Below are positions 1 to 11,512 of a stretch of 64,000 nucleotides of DNA, piece after piece; position 1 is the first letter of the stretch; every line of letters starts with the position of its first letter. The notes under the pieces were generated by a model. That model worked only from the letters and a program-made list of their open reading frames with translations. It made no database searches and was not told where the DNA came from. The translations under genes were made by a program, and so were the position numbers. The stretch comes from Plantago elongata (lineage: Eukaryota > Streptophyta > Magnoliopsida > Lamiales > Plantaginaceae): the NCBI GenBank assembly GCA_036897095.1, contig JAYMSP010000136.1:1-64000 (forward strand). Direction: 5' to 3'.

Positions 1-2000
1 TTTGTGAGACGCCGATATGATTTTTAGCATTAATGTTGCTATTTTAAGTGATCTAGTTCTCAATACCTTTAGGGACCCTTTATCACGTATTAAATTACTT
101 ACCAAGTGACCTGAAAAATGGCATCGGGTGGATGTACGTGATTAAGAACAGGTTCGGAGTGGATCTATGATGCTTCGGTATCACTATTGTCATGTTGGAC
201 ATGTCTAGATACTAACAAAAAAAAGACTTTAGTGTCGTGAGGGTTGATGGATATGTACACCAAACCAGCACGCACCAAAGTGCGAATATCGGTAAATAGA
301 CACTACCAGATTCTACAAATGAATTGGCGGTGAGTGTATCCTGAAATTGTTCACGAGGTTGAGACTCAGTTTTGATAGAGAGGATAAGCTGTTTGAGATG
401 CATTTCGAGTACTCCCTGTTGAAAGAGCATTCCTTGGTTCAATGTTAATTTTGATTGTTGTAATTGTTTTGGATATTTCTATAGTTCTGGTGTGGAATTG
501 GTTATTAGGTTTTGACGTTTTGGTTCTATTTCCTTTGTAATTGCTCGTTGAGAGCATCACTTGTGCTCTTGACTTTTATTAATATAATTTTTTATCGATT
601 CAAAAAAAAATTGCTATCTTTAGTATTCTACATGTTTTTTTTACTTTAAACATCAATGTGATAGTTTGAGAGTTGTTATTGTTTTAATCAAGTTAGTGAA
701 TGTTTTAAGCAGCTGTTGATGAAGATATCGAGTTTGATGATAGATCTCTTAAAGGTGTCAATGTAGTTTTAAAGCAGCAAAGCACGAGTAACAAAAAGTA
801 GGAAGCCGAAGTTCACCAACAATTCATTCGAAAGAAGCCTATATATTTTAATCTGTTTGCATTTGTATCAATACAAAATGAACATTTATTGTGATTTTTC
901 TCCTATAAGAACAGATTTTTTTTACCTTTGGATGATTAAATGCTTTAATATTTTAATGATTGAATGTTATTTAACATTGTATATTAATATTTTAATGACA
1001 TATATGACACTTTTAAACTTGTTTAATGTTAACTTAATAATATTAGAATGTCATTTAAAACTATACAAATCATGTTAAAAAAAATATCATGTAACTTCTT
1101 AAATCACCACAATATCTCTTAAAAAATTACTAAAATATATTAAATCTATAATTGAAACATACAATACTGACTCATTTAAACTTCCATATCATGGATTAAA
1201 ATATTAACAAAAGTCGCTAAAAATTTAACTGAAACTTTGAATTTTAACTACTTGAAATCACATAATTTATTAAAAGTATAATGAAAAATGTATATTTAAA
1301 CAGTTTTTAAAAAAAACTCGATCGGTTAGATCGGTAAAATCCAAAAACCATGAAAAAACACATAAAACCTTGACTTTTTTATTTCTTAATAAAATCTTAC
1401 ATTTTTCAAAACTTTTGATGATCAATTTTAACTTTTTCAGAGTTAATGAAATTGAACTTTTACTACAAATTAACTTTTTCACAATCAATTAATTTTGATA
1501 AATTAGATTCACCAAAATTTTAATTCTCAGACTAATCTCAAACCGTAAAATTATCAATTGAGTTATATAATGAAGTTACATTTATTTTCTTGTTTTAAAG
1601 TGAATTGCAAAATCTACAATTCACTTATAAGACCAAATCTACAACTCACTTATATACCTGTTATATTGAAGAATGTCTGTGATTCCTTGTGAGATTGGTG
1701 TCATACAGAGTTGAGCAAATTGTTTCAAACTTTCATGACATTAACTCCTTATTGTACATCCTGCAAAGAGTCAATATTTTGGCCTCCTCTGTGTGATTAT
1801 TGATGTAGATAATGATCTTCGCCGCGGTAATTTTCCTCTGTATGATTATTGATTGCACACCCACATGAGAGGTGGCCGGTGGGTGCGATTTTGTTACATG
1901 CGATGTGTGTAACTAAGACGAATTAAAGAGAATCTTCTCTTTTATCATGATTGGTATAATTCTTACTGAGTTTAGCTAGAAAACATTGTGGTATAATGAT
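1..2000. other. AT-rich intergenic stretch without a supported gene
   Basis: Only short open frames are present and none resembles a known protein. Base composition is strongly AT-rich from about 580 to 1,660. The first 600 bases are less AT-rich and could be transposon debris, but no terminal repeats or conserved domain could be recognised. The right part, up to 2,000, is the 3' flank of the ferric reductase gene. Confidence 0.5.
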
Positions 2001-5000
2001 TCACCAACTAAAGCTGATGTTTTCGAAATGCAGATTAGCTGATAAACCAGATGAACAAATCTTCGCAACCTCATGCCTCATGTTCTTTGGTCCGCAAACA
2101 AGAACTCCTACGCTTGATTCCTTGCGCTCGAACAGAAATCCTACACCGATACACACGATTTTAAGGATGTCAATTTTGAAAGATATGTTAGATGTAATTA
2201 TGACCATCTTTACCAGTAAAACCAGGCTGCAGTTTCATTTTTTGAGGCTGCAGTTGGTCTAATATTTCATCAAATCTTAAAGACACTTACTTTTGAGGTC
2301 TGGCCGTTCACCATAATGCACGCTGATAGATTGGGAAAGTGACTGATGAGGTAAACTCTCCAATTCTTGGTCGGCATTGTAGTGCCGCGTGTCTGGTGAG
2401 CCAGCCAGGGGAGTTGCCCTCTCCATGTTCTGGATTTGTCCAATCTCTTTCCTGTTGTTGCTCTTGTTCCATATAAATGCTGCGGTACACACAATAACAA
2501 TGCTGACGCATAGGAATAATATGTGCAACACGGATCTTGATGCTAGAGAGTAGATCTTGTTAGTGTTTTTATCAATTGGATATATGTAGTAGCGTGTCAG
2601 GATACCGATGGAGATGAGGTATATGATAAATGACGATGAGATTATAGCAGCGATCCAGAGCCAGTTGTTTTCGCCTAATATAGGAGTTATTGGTTCATCG
2701 GATGGGTTTGGCTTGAACCACATGTTTCGGATAGTCTTCTTTTCTTGAGTGGTTGGTTGTTGTTGCTCTCTCGTTACATAGGCCTTGATTTGTAAGTTCT
2801 GATTGGAGAACTCATGAGGAGCGCCTGAGACAGGGAGGATAAGGTCTAGCATTGTCAAATCGGTAGAGTTCTTGAACGCGGTTATGAGGAGGATTTTTGG
2901 GGTCTTAAGTTTCAATGTCTCGCTCGTGTACATAAGGTCTCGGGTGATAGAGATGAAAGGTGTGACGCCACTTCCTCCACTAACCATCACCAATACATCA
3001 TGCCTGCAGAAACCGAACTTGATCAATCTCGTATCAAAGTCTAAATCGTTCATCTTAATATTGTTTCACTTGCCTTAAGAATTCAGTTGAGGCAGGTCCG
3101 TACGGCCCTTCAATGGAGACATCAAGGCGATTGACTGAGGATGCAGAAGCAAGTGTTTGGTAGAGTTTAGTAGACCAACTTCCTTCCTTCTTGATAATGA
3201 CACTGAGCTTATCAGACTCCAGATTACTACTGGAGCTAATAGTAAAAGGGTGCCATTGCAGCTTGGATATGCTTGGTATGTTCACGAACATGATGCTTGT
3301 TGGAGTATAATTTAGACCTGCCAATAGTATAACAAATCCATCAATCAATCGAGCGAAGGGTATCTCAGCGGATAGTGGCAGCACCCGGTGCAGTAATACA
3401 AAGTTCTGTGAAAAAATAGTTTTTACAATCAATTCGGTCACTTGAGCGCCAATCAAATCAATTTTACAGCTTGTGAAATGTTTTACAATCTGTTAAGTGC
3501 AAATCTGATTTTTATGTACAAACCTGTGGTTTTAGAAAAGTTGAGCTCAACAGTTTCACATGGCAGAACCCTGGCAGACATTAGGCGGACGCCCCGTCTA
3601 GATTGCAAGAATCTCAAGTATCGGTCGATCATGAAGAGAAAGAAACCGGGAAGCATAATGGTGGCATAGCTAATGCCGATGTGCAAGACGAAAAATAACA
3701 CAAACAGAATATAGAGATGGTGAGTGTAGAAGAAGAGCTCAAACATTTTCCTCCTGATTTTTGGGAATGTTGTAGCCCAGAGAACTAGTCCTGCCAATAG
3801 ACATAACTCTCCTGCTACATAGGAAATTCCAGTGTTCTTCCACACCAACATCTAAAATACAACACAAAGTCAATCATTAAACTACTAAATAACAAATGAG
3901 TATCCAACCCGAACTCGTTCAGTACTTAATAAAATTGTGAGTTAAGGAACGAATAGGGTATGTGTCCAACCCGTTTCAACCCCGATAAAGAACCCCACCC
4001 AACTCAGGCACATGACATATCCACCCTTAAATGTTCCTTCAATCTTCTTTGAACATGGTAACACAGATTCAAGGGGCGGATCACACTTAGAGCTAAGTGT
4101 GTCTCTAGCCACATTCGATTCCGAAAATTTTATGATATATATGATATTTTTATTAAATAATCTCATTTAAATTTCAATTTTTATCATATATATTATTAAA
4201 ATTTCACTTTATAGAATATATTTGAACTTTTAATTTGTAAAATGTTAAATTTATAAAGGCGGTATGTGGTATTTTTCTGTATAAATAGTTAAAATTTTCA
4301 ATTGAATTTTATAGTTTTTAATTAATTACACGTTACTTTGACTCCTGACTCCGCCCCTCATCATGTTACCCATAATTACGTGTGGGTGAATCGTAACCGT
4401 TAAAACCTTCATCCCTACGTCTACCACTAACTTTTCAACTTATAATTATCATTCGAAACAAATAGAAAACAGGGAAGAAAACATGACCTCTTTTCTGTCA
4501 GTGACATATGCCAAGTGCCAACTTTATGATTAAAAGTCGAAACATTTGTGAACAAAGTGGAAGATTTTAGTAACAGAAAAACTCCTTTCTGTTTTTTTGT
4601 TTAGGCAAGAAAGAAAACGTGCAAGGAAAAACAAACTGAAAATGACAAAATCATAAATTGCAACGGCTATAACTTCTATTCTAGTAGAGACACTTTACTA
4701 GAAAGATAAAAATAAATGACGCATTGAATGAGGTAATTACCTTGGATATTCGATTAGTGGCAATCCACAGGATAATGTAACAAAAACCATGAGCCGTGAA
4801 TATAGTCATCACAATATGCCCTAACCATATGTGATACTTGATGCTCGCCTCCGATGTTAGTCCCAACAAGGGCAAGATCGATGAGCCACGTGTTACCGGG
4901 AAGAACAAGAATGACAATGCTATGTTCCCGACCAGCCCTAGGCGGACTGCAGCCGAGCCGAGCCTCATCTCCCACCTGCAACATCAATACTAGTATTTCA

Positions 5001-6461
5001 AATATAGAAATTAGGAGCAAAGTCAGAAATGAAATTTAAGGAGTGCGAAGATACTATTGTATCAATGGTTGGTCATGTGCATACATTTTCCGACCCTCTT
5101 TAGCAGCGGTTTTAGGCGAAATCTTTGCGAAACCGATACGTAAATAAGTAGCATAGCTCCAGATGAGAAGTGCAATGAACATAACAAAGAACGCAAGTTC
5201 AATTCGGGACACGATTCCTAGTCCTTTCACGATCAATGGCCTCTTCCATATTGTCAATCTTGTATTTTTGCTTGCTCCATGTACACTGCATGTTACAATA
5301 TTGTTGGACTTAGTATCGTAAGATACTAAGATATACAATTCTATATTACAATTTAAAATAATTGACTGTGATTTTTAGATTTTATGCTATTAATTTTTAG
5401 TAAATCAACTTGTTGATAAATTATCGTATACTATACCCTTTTGTGTGGCTATCTGTTGAATTCTTTCCTAGATGTAGATACAAGCATCCCAAAATAGCAA
5501 TAAAAAGGATTGGTAACGGGAACAATAAATAATATGCACCTGCATGTTGGAAGAAAATGGTTAAATGAAGACATATATGTAAATAGGATCCCAAATTCAT
5601 AAATTATAACCATAAGACGTGATAAATTGTGCTTCTAAATTTTTCTGTAAAATTCCTAATTTTTCTGAATACGAGGAAAGACTATATTCTTCTTCTCGAA
5701 TATTGACAAAATCAACGAGTTGGTTAAATATATACAAGTAGATTTTACTATTATTTAAAGAAAAACTATATACATAAATTACAGTCAAGCATACACCTCT
5801 TACTAAAAATAATGACACATGAACATTAGATAAAAGTTGAAGTGACCGGAGTTTATTCACTTTGAGCTTTAGCTAGCATACCACTTTAATGCATTGTTTG
5901 AAAAAGTTAAACAATTTAATAGTTGAATTACATAATTTATAATATAACCATGTTAAGGAAAATGATAATGAAGTGTATATGCGTTGGTATACGTTTTACC
6001 TCCAACTAATAGATGGGGAGTTCAAGTCAGCCTTTATTCGTTTTGAAAAAAAACCATCCTAGGAAAAGGAGAAGAGAATTATAGTGCACTTTTGGCTTCT
6101 CCTGTCTATCCACACAATTCACTTTTTAATCTAGTGCACATATATACCCTCTAGTGATTTGATGATTACCACACACATGGCATGAAGATGATTATATTAT
6201 AATGAAATATTTACAACTAATTAAATCTAAGTAATTATAGAAGCCAATAAAAGAATAGTCTTTAATTTCTCTATAAAATAAATTTGAAACATTCAAGATG
6301 CACATACCTTGTTTTGTTCCAAAGTAAGTGGAGGCAGTTTGCTTTTGAATCTGTTGCAACCAAGTTTGTTTATAAGTGCTAGTAGGCGTCATCACCCACA
6401 CAAACAAGTAGCCGGAAAATATCACCACCACAACCGCCATAATCGCCGCCCTCACCCTCAT
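2001..6461 (-). CDS. FRO: Ferric reduction oxidase (FRO), complete eight-exon gene
   Basis: Membrane ferric-chelate reductase that moves electrons from NADPH through FAD and two hemes to Fe(III), or to Cu(II), at the root surface or an organelle. Deduced exons: 6461-6308, 5539-5437, 5285-5085, 4975-4741, 3851-3524, 3317-3074, 3003-2291 and 2140-2001. Frame is kept at every junction, giving 705 residues against about 725 for Arabidopsis FRO2. The first exon encodes a membrane segment and a WVMTPT motif. Heme-ligand histidines occur in WLGHIVMTIFTAHG and in FFYTHHLYILFVLFFVLHIG. The FAD motif WHPFT lies near residue 362, GPYGPAS follows it, and the NADPH motif SGGSGVTPF starts exon 7. The C terminus HFENISFSW is typical of the family. 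The start is the first ATG after an in-frame upstream stop. Intron 6 appears to use a GC donor (AAG|GCAAGT). The paralogue number cannot be assigned. Confidence 0.95.
4072..4358. mobile_element. hAT-like MITE in FRO intron 4
   Basis: The stretch opens with AGGGGCGGATCA and closes with the inverse TCCGCCCCT. This GGGGCGGA terminal signature is common in plant non-autonomous hAT elements. The interior is AT-rich and without coding capacity. It lies wholly inside the 889-bp fourth intron of the ferric reductase gene. No exact 8-bp target duplication was seen, so the copy is probably old. Confidence 0.5.
5961..6053 (+). repeat. SINE-like element, copy 1 of 3
   Basis: A tRNA-like head of about 90 bp, decayed, with a B-box-like GGAGTTCAAGTCA, followed by TTTATTCGTTTTG and an A-rich tail. 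The same order of motifs occurs near 10,850 and 54,511. It lies in intron 1 of the ferric reductase gene, opposite to the gene's strand. Confidence 0.55.
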
Positions 6462-6620
6462 TGTGTTGTTGCTTTCGCTATGAGCCGCTGGTGATGGTGA
6501 TCTTTCTTGATAGTAGAAGGATGTTATGAGAATCTAAGTGAATTCGGGTTTTTTAAATGAGATACAATTATAGTGATGATCGAATAAGAAAATGGAATGA
6601 AGGAATGAGAATGAGGGTGT

Positions 6621-6627
6621 TTATATA
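6621..6627 (-). promoter_or_regulatory. Probable TATA box of the FRO gene
   Basis: On the minus strand the sequence reads ACTATATAAACACC about 160 bases upstream of the FRO start codon. This is a canonical plant TATA position if the 5' leader is about 130 bases. No iron-response motif was identified with confidence. Confidence 0.5.
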
Positions 6628-6639
6628 GTGGGATCAAAT

Positions 6640-7283
6640 CATGATGGGGGCGGATACTGGATTAAAACTACTGCTATCTTTAGGGTAATGTGTTCAGATT
6701 TGTTAGGCAACTTTTGTCATGTGTTTTACACACGTTGAACCATGTGAGACAAAATTTTACATCCTTTTAGCAACAAAATTGGTAAACTAGTCACTGTGGC
6801 TTCCACACTGTTACATGAGTATTGATTTTGAAAGTTTTGTGGGTCAAAATGTAACAAATAGAAAGCCTAGTGAAATGCAAGAAAAAAGACAAAGCATGGG
6901 CGAAAGTGAAATAACTGAAAGAAGACCAAGCTACAACATAAAAGAACGAACAAACTAAAGACAGAAGAACATGAATACCAGCTTGCACTTTCCTATAGAG
7001 CGGGAGCGTTGGAGAGAAGATATCGAATATTCCGGTTTTTGTAGATCACCCTTATAAAATCAGGAACTGAACAAAAATGATACTCTACTCCATTGTAGAG
7101 CGGGAGCGTTGGAGTACTTTTTTAGGGGTTTTTTCGATTTTCTTTAATTGTGCAATAACGGTTTTCATATATATCATCTGCTCGGGTATCTCTTCGATAT
7201 GGTTGCTGATCTATGTCTGGAAGAGTTAATGTCAAAAGGTGAATCGGAATGAAGACGATTCTCCAATGAAGAGGCAAGGCTCT
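6640..7283. other. Intergenic region upstream of FRO with a repeated 19-mer
   Basis: No gene is supported here. The 19-mer TAGAGCGGGAGCGTTGGAG occurs twice, at about 6,996 and 7,096. The remainder is unremarkable promoter-like sequence. Confidence 0.4.
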
Positions 7284-7583
7284 TCAATATGTTGCTGTCC
7301 GACCAGACCATTCTCCAATTTCCAGAACTTCAAGGTGAGTCATATTGGAGATTTGTGGGAAACAATTCCCCTGAAGAGCCTTGCCGAAGAGAACAAGGTG
7401 TGTGGCAAAGTAATTAATCATGTCTGAACATTCAACATGGAAAGTTCGACCCTGGAGAAATGTCAAGTCGCCCTGGGAGTGAGGCCCACTGCTACAGTGC
7501 AGGGCAAGGATCGACCAAACCCTACAATATGCACTGAAGGAGACGGAGCAAAGTGAGCACTGAGCACACTCAGACTTGGTCAA
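7284..7583 (-). pseudogene. Possible leucine-rich-repeat fragment
   Basis: An open frame of 99 residues whose C-terminal half fits the plant LRR pattern: residues reading LVLFGKALQGNCFPQISNM, then THLEVLEIG. This matches the LxxLxLxxNxLxGxxP spacing of receptor-like proteins, with Asn replaced by Lys. The N-terminal half matches nothing known to me. No adjoining repeats could be followed in any frame, so it is at best one or two repeats from a decayed receptor gene. It may be chance. Confidence 0.25.
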
Positions 7584-8989
7584 CAGCCCCAGGAAAACAA
7601 AGAAAAGTATTCTGATGTATTAGTAATTTAGTATGTCTTGACTCTGGAGAGTTTATGCCGAACCTAACAAGGGGCTCATCTTTAACGTCTCCAATATAAA
7701 TGACAGTCCAGGTTTTCCCTGGTTATTATTGGGATTACAGACTCAAGCTCCGTTTAGCGCAATATTATGAGGTGCCCTGTCAAACCCTCTAACTTTCAGC
7801 AGGCAACATCATCCCTGGCTAAAAGGAAGAACAAAGAAGCATGCATCTTGGAGGAAACTTGATTATCCAACCCTAAGTATCTAGCAGGAAATACTTTTCT
7901 CTGTAACGGACCTTCATGGACAAAGCATGTTGCTTGCAACCATTTTAACCATACCTCTGTTAGTACTATAAAGATATAATTATAATGACTCTGTTGGAGT
8001 TGGCTTTTCATGTACAAATGACAGACGAATCCATAGACTAGAGGAAGAAAATTCTGCATCATCTCTCTCAGAAAAGAAAAGAAATCTTTCTCAAGCTACA
8101 TGCACTAGAGCACAAGGCCAAATTACTTCGAAGTTACATTAGCACCAGCAACAGAAACTTTACAGCGTCAAAAAGCTCACATGGACACGCTCACTCATTC
8201 GACATTGTATCACATGGAAAAAGAACTACAGCAATGCAGAACAAAAACAGAGTGCAGAATTGATAAGATACTTCAGCTCCATTTTATACTACAACTCAAT
8301 TATCCGACTTACTGAGGAACTTGAGTATCTAAGCAAAGGCAAAATTCCAATAGATGAAGTTTTAAAGGTAACAAAGAAATACATATAAAATTCTGTAAAC
8401 AACTAATTCCAACCAATTCTGAGTTTAAGGAGTTCAACACCATTCAATTCATGTATCAACCAAAGTATATCAAATAAAATCTTATAACATATGAAGTAGT
8501 GGCTGACTTCAATTTAGCTAGACATGCACAACAAGGGTAACACAATCCAAAACCAAATCATATTGCTCAGTATGCAATTTTTTACTGCACCAAGCTGTAT
8601 GATGCTACATATCCTATTCATAACTACGGTTTGTATATCAAGATAAAATACCATTGAAAGATTCTTCCACTGTACTGGCATAACAAAGAGATACGTAACT
8701 GCACAAAAGAGAGCGAGTGACAAAACCAAACTACATTATGTGTTGAATACGGAGATTATTTTACAACAAAGAAACACACTTACATACTCTTGGTAAATCA
8801 TACATAGTTAGTATCTTGGCCAAAGGACATACAGATAGAGCAAGAATACTTTGTGTAGCCACATTTATCAACATATTTTCTGAATTTACAACTACTGAAG
8901 CATAAGACAAAATGTAGAGTAGCTTCGGTAACTCCAACCAATTATCGTCAGGAACGCAGAAAGCTTAGATGAACATGCTGATTCAGTAA
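7584..8989. other. Non-coding stretch downstream of the malectin-like gene
   Basis: This is the 3' flank of the malectin-like gene on the minus strand. The open frames here are short and unlike known domains. In particular, no protein kinase motif (glycine loop, HRD or DFG) was found that could be a detached kinase of that gene. Confidence 0.45.
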
Positions 8990-10393
8990 TCATACTTTAT
9001 ACGACGCCAACTGATTGCCACCTCTCAAATTAACTTCAGGAGCATGAACAGGCAACCGCGTCCATCCCATAGAACTAGACCTTTTCTGCAGAACCACAGA
9101 AGCACTCAACAATACAAATGCTGCAAAAACAACTAAAGGAACCGAAAGGCCAACATGTCCCCTTCTCCAGCTCTTCCGAACAAACTCTACACAGTCCTCT
9201 CCTTCAAAACTACCCATCGAATTATTCATTTTCCATATCTCAACCCCATTGAGAATAGCATCAACAGCACGTGGCAAACTAAAATTCGACGGCCCCACAC
9301 TCACCTCCAGAACCCCCAAATTCGTCTCGTCAACCACAAAATCAGCATAAAACGGTGAAGCCAAACGCCCATTCATACGTCCCGTCAAGTCCAAATCCCC
9401 ATACGCTAAATTACCATTCACATACGCATTGAAGTAAAGCATACTACTCGCCACACTCGCTATATCACAGAAATGCATACGCACCATGTACCGGTAACCC
9501 TTCTCCACTCCAAACCTCCAAGTCATATTAACACTCGGAACAACACTATCCTTGCTCTTAACCACCCTAGCAGTATTGTACACATTATCCGGCCCGACCT
9601 CCCGACTAGCCCCACCGTTTTGGTACTTAATCCTCCCTCCAAAATGCACCGTCTCGAAATTCCCCTCCACACCATCCCCCGTGCTAACAAAATGCTCCTC
9701 ATCCGTGATCCACGTCCTCCACAACGAATCGTTAAATGGAGTCACCTTAAAACCTCCTACATTCACCCTATGCACCATCTCCAACCCACTCCTCAACAAA
9801 CCAGCAACCTTCTCATTCCTACCCACACCTACAAACTGCGCAACGTCAGCCACCAAATCCCCAGGCGCAGAAAACACCTCTATCGCACTCACAAACCCTA
9901 ACCCCTTGCTCGCAGACGGCACAAACTCGATTTCTAGCTTATCCGAATCAATCGGGATCACAAACTCCTTGATCACAGGATTACGAACACGAAAATCACG
10001 TAGTAAGACAAAACCATTCGCTAGAACATGAAATTGAAACTGAGCTTCAATTGAGGTATATCGATCATCGCGGACCGGGTGGAAATGGAGGCGGACGATG
10101 TGGTGGGTGGACTTATCGTTGATCGGGAAAGTGTAGCGGATAGGGGAGTAGAAGGCTCTGGCGGTGGAGTAGAGAGGGGGAGAGGAGGAATCGGTGGATT
10201 GGAGGGGAATTGAGCGAGTGGAGGGGGAGAAACGAGGGGAGTCGCCGGTGAAGGAACGGTGGTCGGAGTCGAGGGTTTGGGGAGCGGAGGAGCCGCAGTT
10301 GAGGAGGTAGTGGTCGGTGGGGGAGAAGGCGGAGGTGAGGGTGAGGAGGAGGGAGAGAGAGGTGTAGAGAGAGAAAGTGGATTTGGTAGCCAT
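8990..10393 (-). CDS. Kinase-less malectin-like membrane protein (CrRLK1L relative)
   Basis: Intronless frame of 467 residues from the preferred ATG at 10,393. The frame is open back to an ATG at 10,567, but residues from 10,393 give a clean signal peptide (MATKSTFSLYTSLSLLLTL), so that start is chosen. The ectodomain opens with DHYLLNCGSS, the hallmark of the first malectin-like domain of the FERONIA/THESEUS family, and a second malectin-like domain follows (DSLWRTW, VRMHFCDIAS, LNGVEIWKM). A membrane segment (VGLSVPLVVFAAFVLLSASV) is followed by a tail of about 35 residues with SSSMGWTRLPVH, which matches the family's juxtamembrane segment. The frame then stops. Family members usually run on for about 300 residues of kinase, which is absent here. 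It could act as a co-receptor or decoy for cell-wall or RALF sensing; this role is inference. Confidence 0.88.
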   Translation of the reverse strand: MATKSTFSLYTSLSLLLTLTSAFSPTDHYLLNCGSSAPQTLDSDHRSFTGDSPRFSPSTRSIPLQSTDSSSPPLYSTARAFYSPIRYTFPINDKSTHHIVRLHFHPVRDDRYTSIEAQFQFHVLANGFVLLRDFRVRNPVIKEFVIPIDSDKLEIEFVPSASKGLGFVSAIEVFSAPGDLVADVAQFVGVGRNEKVAGLLRSGLEMVHRVNVGGFKVTPFNDSLWRTWITDEEHFVSTGDGVEGNFETVHFGGRIKYQNGGASREVGPDNVYNTARVVKSKDSVVPSVNMTWRFGVEKGYRYMVRMHFCDIASVASSMLYFNAYVNGNLAYGDLDLTGRMNGRLASPFYADFVVDETNLGVLEVSVGPSNFSLPRAVDAILNGVEIWKMNNSMGSFEGEDCVEFVRKSWRRGHVGLSVPLVVFAAFVLLSASVVLQKRSSSMGWTRLPVHAPEVNLRGGNQLASYKV

Positions 10394-10567
10394 TGATGGA
10401 TGATGAAATGGGTCCGATGAATTGGGTATTGAAATTGAATTCAATTTCAGGTTTGTGACATTTTCAGAGAGGAGAAATGGAATGCGGAAGCTAGATAGCT
10501 GAGTTGGTGTGGGACCACGCGTTCTTTGGACAGCTTTCGGACTCGGAAATTTTCGTTCGACCGTCAT

Positions 10568-11512
10568 TATTATTGTTTATTTTAACATGGACTTATTGAC
10601 TGATAGGAAATCGAATTATCAACTAAGTTGCACCTCATTATTAAATATTTTTATAAATTTTTTATGTTACTTCAATTAAAAATTGATTGTAATCAATAGC
10701 GGGGATGTCTCGCAGATTTTAAGGGCCATGTGCCATATTTTAGAAGTGGCTTGCAGAATAATAACAAAATAAAACATTTTTTGGAATAAAAATGTATGTA
10801 TTGTAAAACAACGTACAAGACGATAAAAGAAAATTAAAAATGAGTTTTAAAATGATAATGAAGCGCAAATTAATTGGTAATACGCTTCAACTCCAACTAA
10901 TAAATCGGGGTTTGAATCATCCTTTAGTCGTTTTTAAAAAAAAATTGAGTTTCAAGATGGTGAACGAATTATATATTATAAAAAAATCCTACTCTTACAT
11001 TTCACGAGAGAATTATATGATGTGTGCAAATATTTTTGTCTAGCAATATTTTTTTTATAATTTAATATGGGACGGAGTACATACTTAAGAAATATGTAAG
11101 TGGGAATCTTTGTAAATAGTCTGTTGATGGAAGAAACTTCGTTGCGAGTGTCATGATCTATTTGCACATAATCCATATTATTGCGAGTTTATTGGATCAT
11201 TTGAATAGCGCAACTATAGTGCAGCTATTCAAATTTCAAAGGACTTGCTGAAGAATTAGTTCTGAAAAAGTATAATTGAAAAGCTTGTACTAGCCTGAGA
11301 TAAATAAATATCTTGAGAAAATCACTGTAGGCTTGTATCCCAAAATCCAGAGATACATAACGCAAAAGCCTCGCATAGTCGCATCTAATGTGCAGAATAT
11401 AACTCATGGTCAGATAACAGTAAGCAGTACCTCAGTAAGTTCACAGGGATGTACTATAAGTTTACTACAGCTGCATATTCATATAGCCAAACACAAAACC
11501 AATAGCTGATGA
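10568..11512. other. Intergenic stretch with transposon traces
   Basis: No gene is supported. It holds a SINE-like copy (separate entry). At about 11,068 lies GGGACGGAGTACAT, which resembles one end of a Stowaway-type MITE; its partner end was not found. The part next to 11,512 is the 3' flank of the DUF659 gene. Confidence 0.4.
10849..10945 (+). repeat. SINE-like element, copy 2 of 3
   Basis: Head AAGCGCAAATTAATTGGTAA, a region TACGCTTCAACTCCAA, then a B-box-like GGGTTTGAATCAT, then CCTTTAGTCGTTTTT and an A-run. It is collinear with the copies at 5,961 and 54,511 and is intermediate in preservation. Confidence 0.6.

Noticed and set aside
212-560. Two open frames of 64-76 codons at the left edge on the minus strand
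   Set aside because: No recognisable domain, no splice or start context. They may be transposon debris but nothing supports a family.
3318-3456. Extension of FRO exon 6 upstream of 3,317
   Set aside because: The acceptor TTGGCAG at 3,318 gives the conserved joint before LNYTPTS; the residues further upstream do not match the family.
9473-10031. Long open frames on the plus strand (142 and 159 codons)
   Set aside because: They are antisense shadows of the malectin-like gene, a result of its base composition.
11060-11085. GGGACGGAGTACAT, a Stowaway-like end
   Set aside because: No matching opposite end; similar single ends near 31,210, 42,346 and 54,225 were also not paired.
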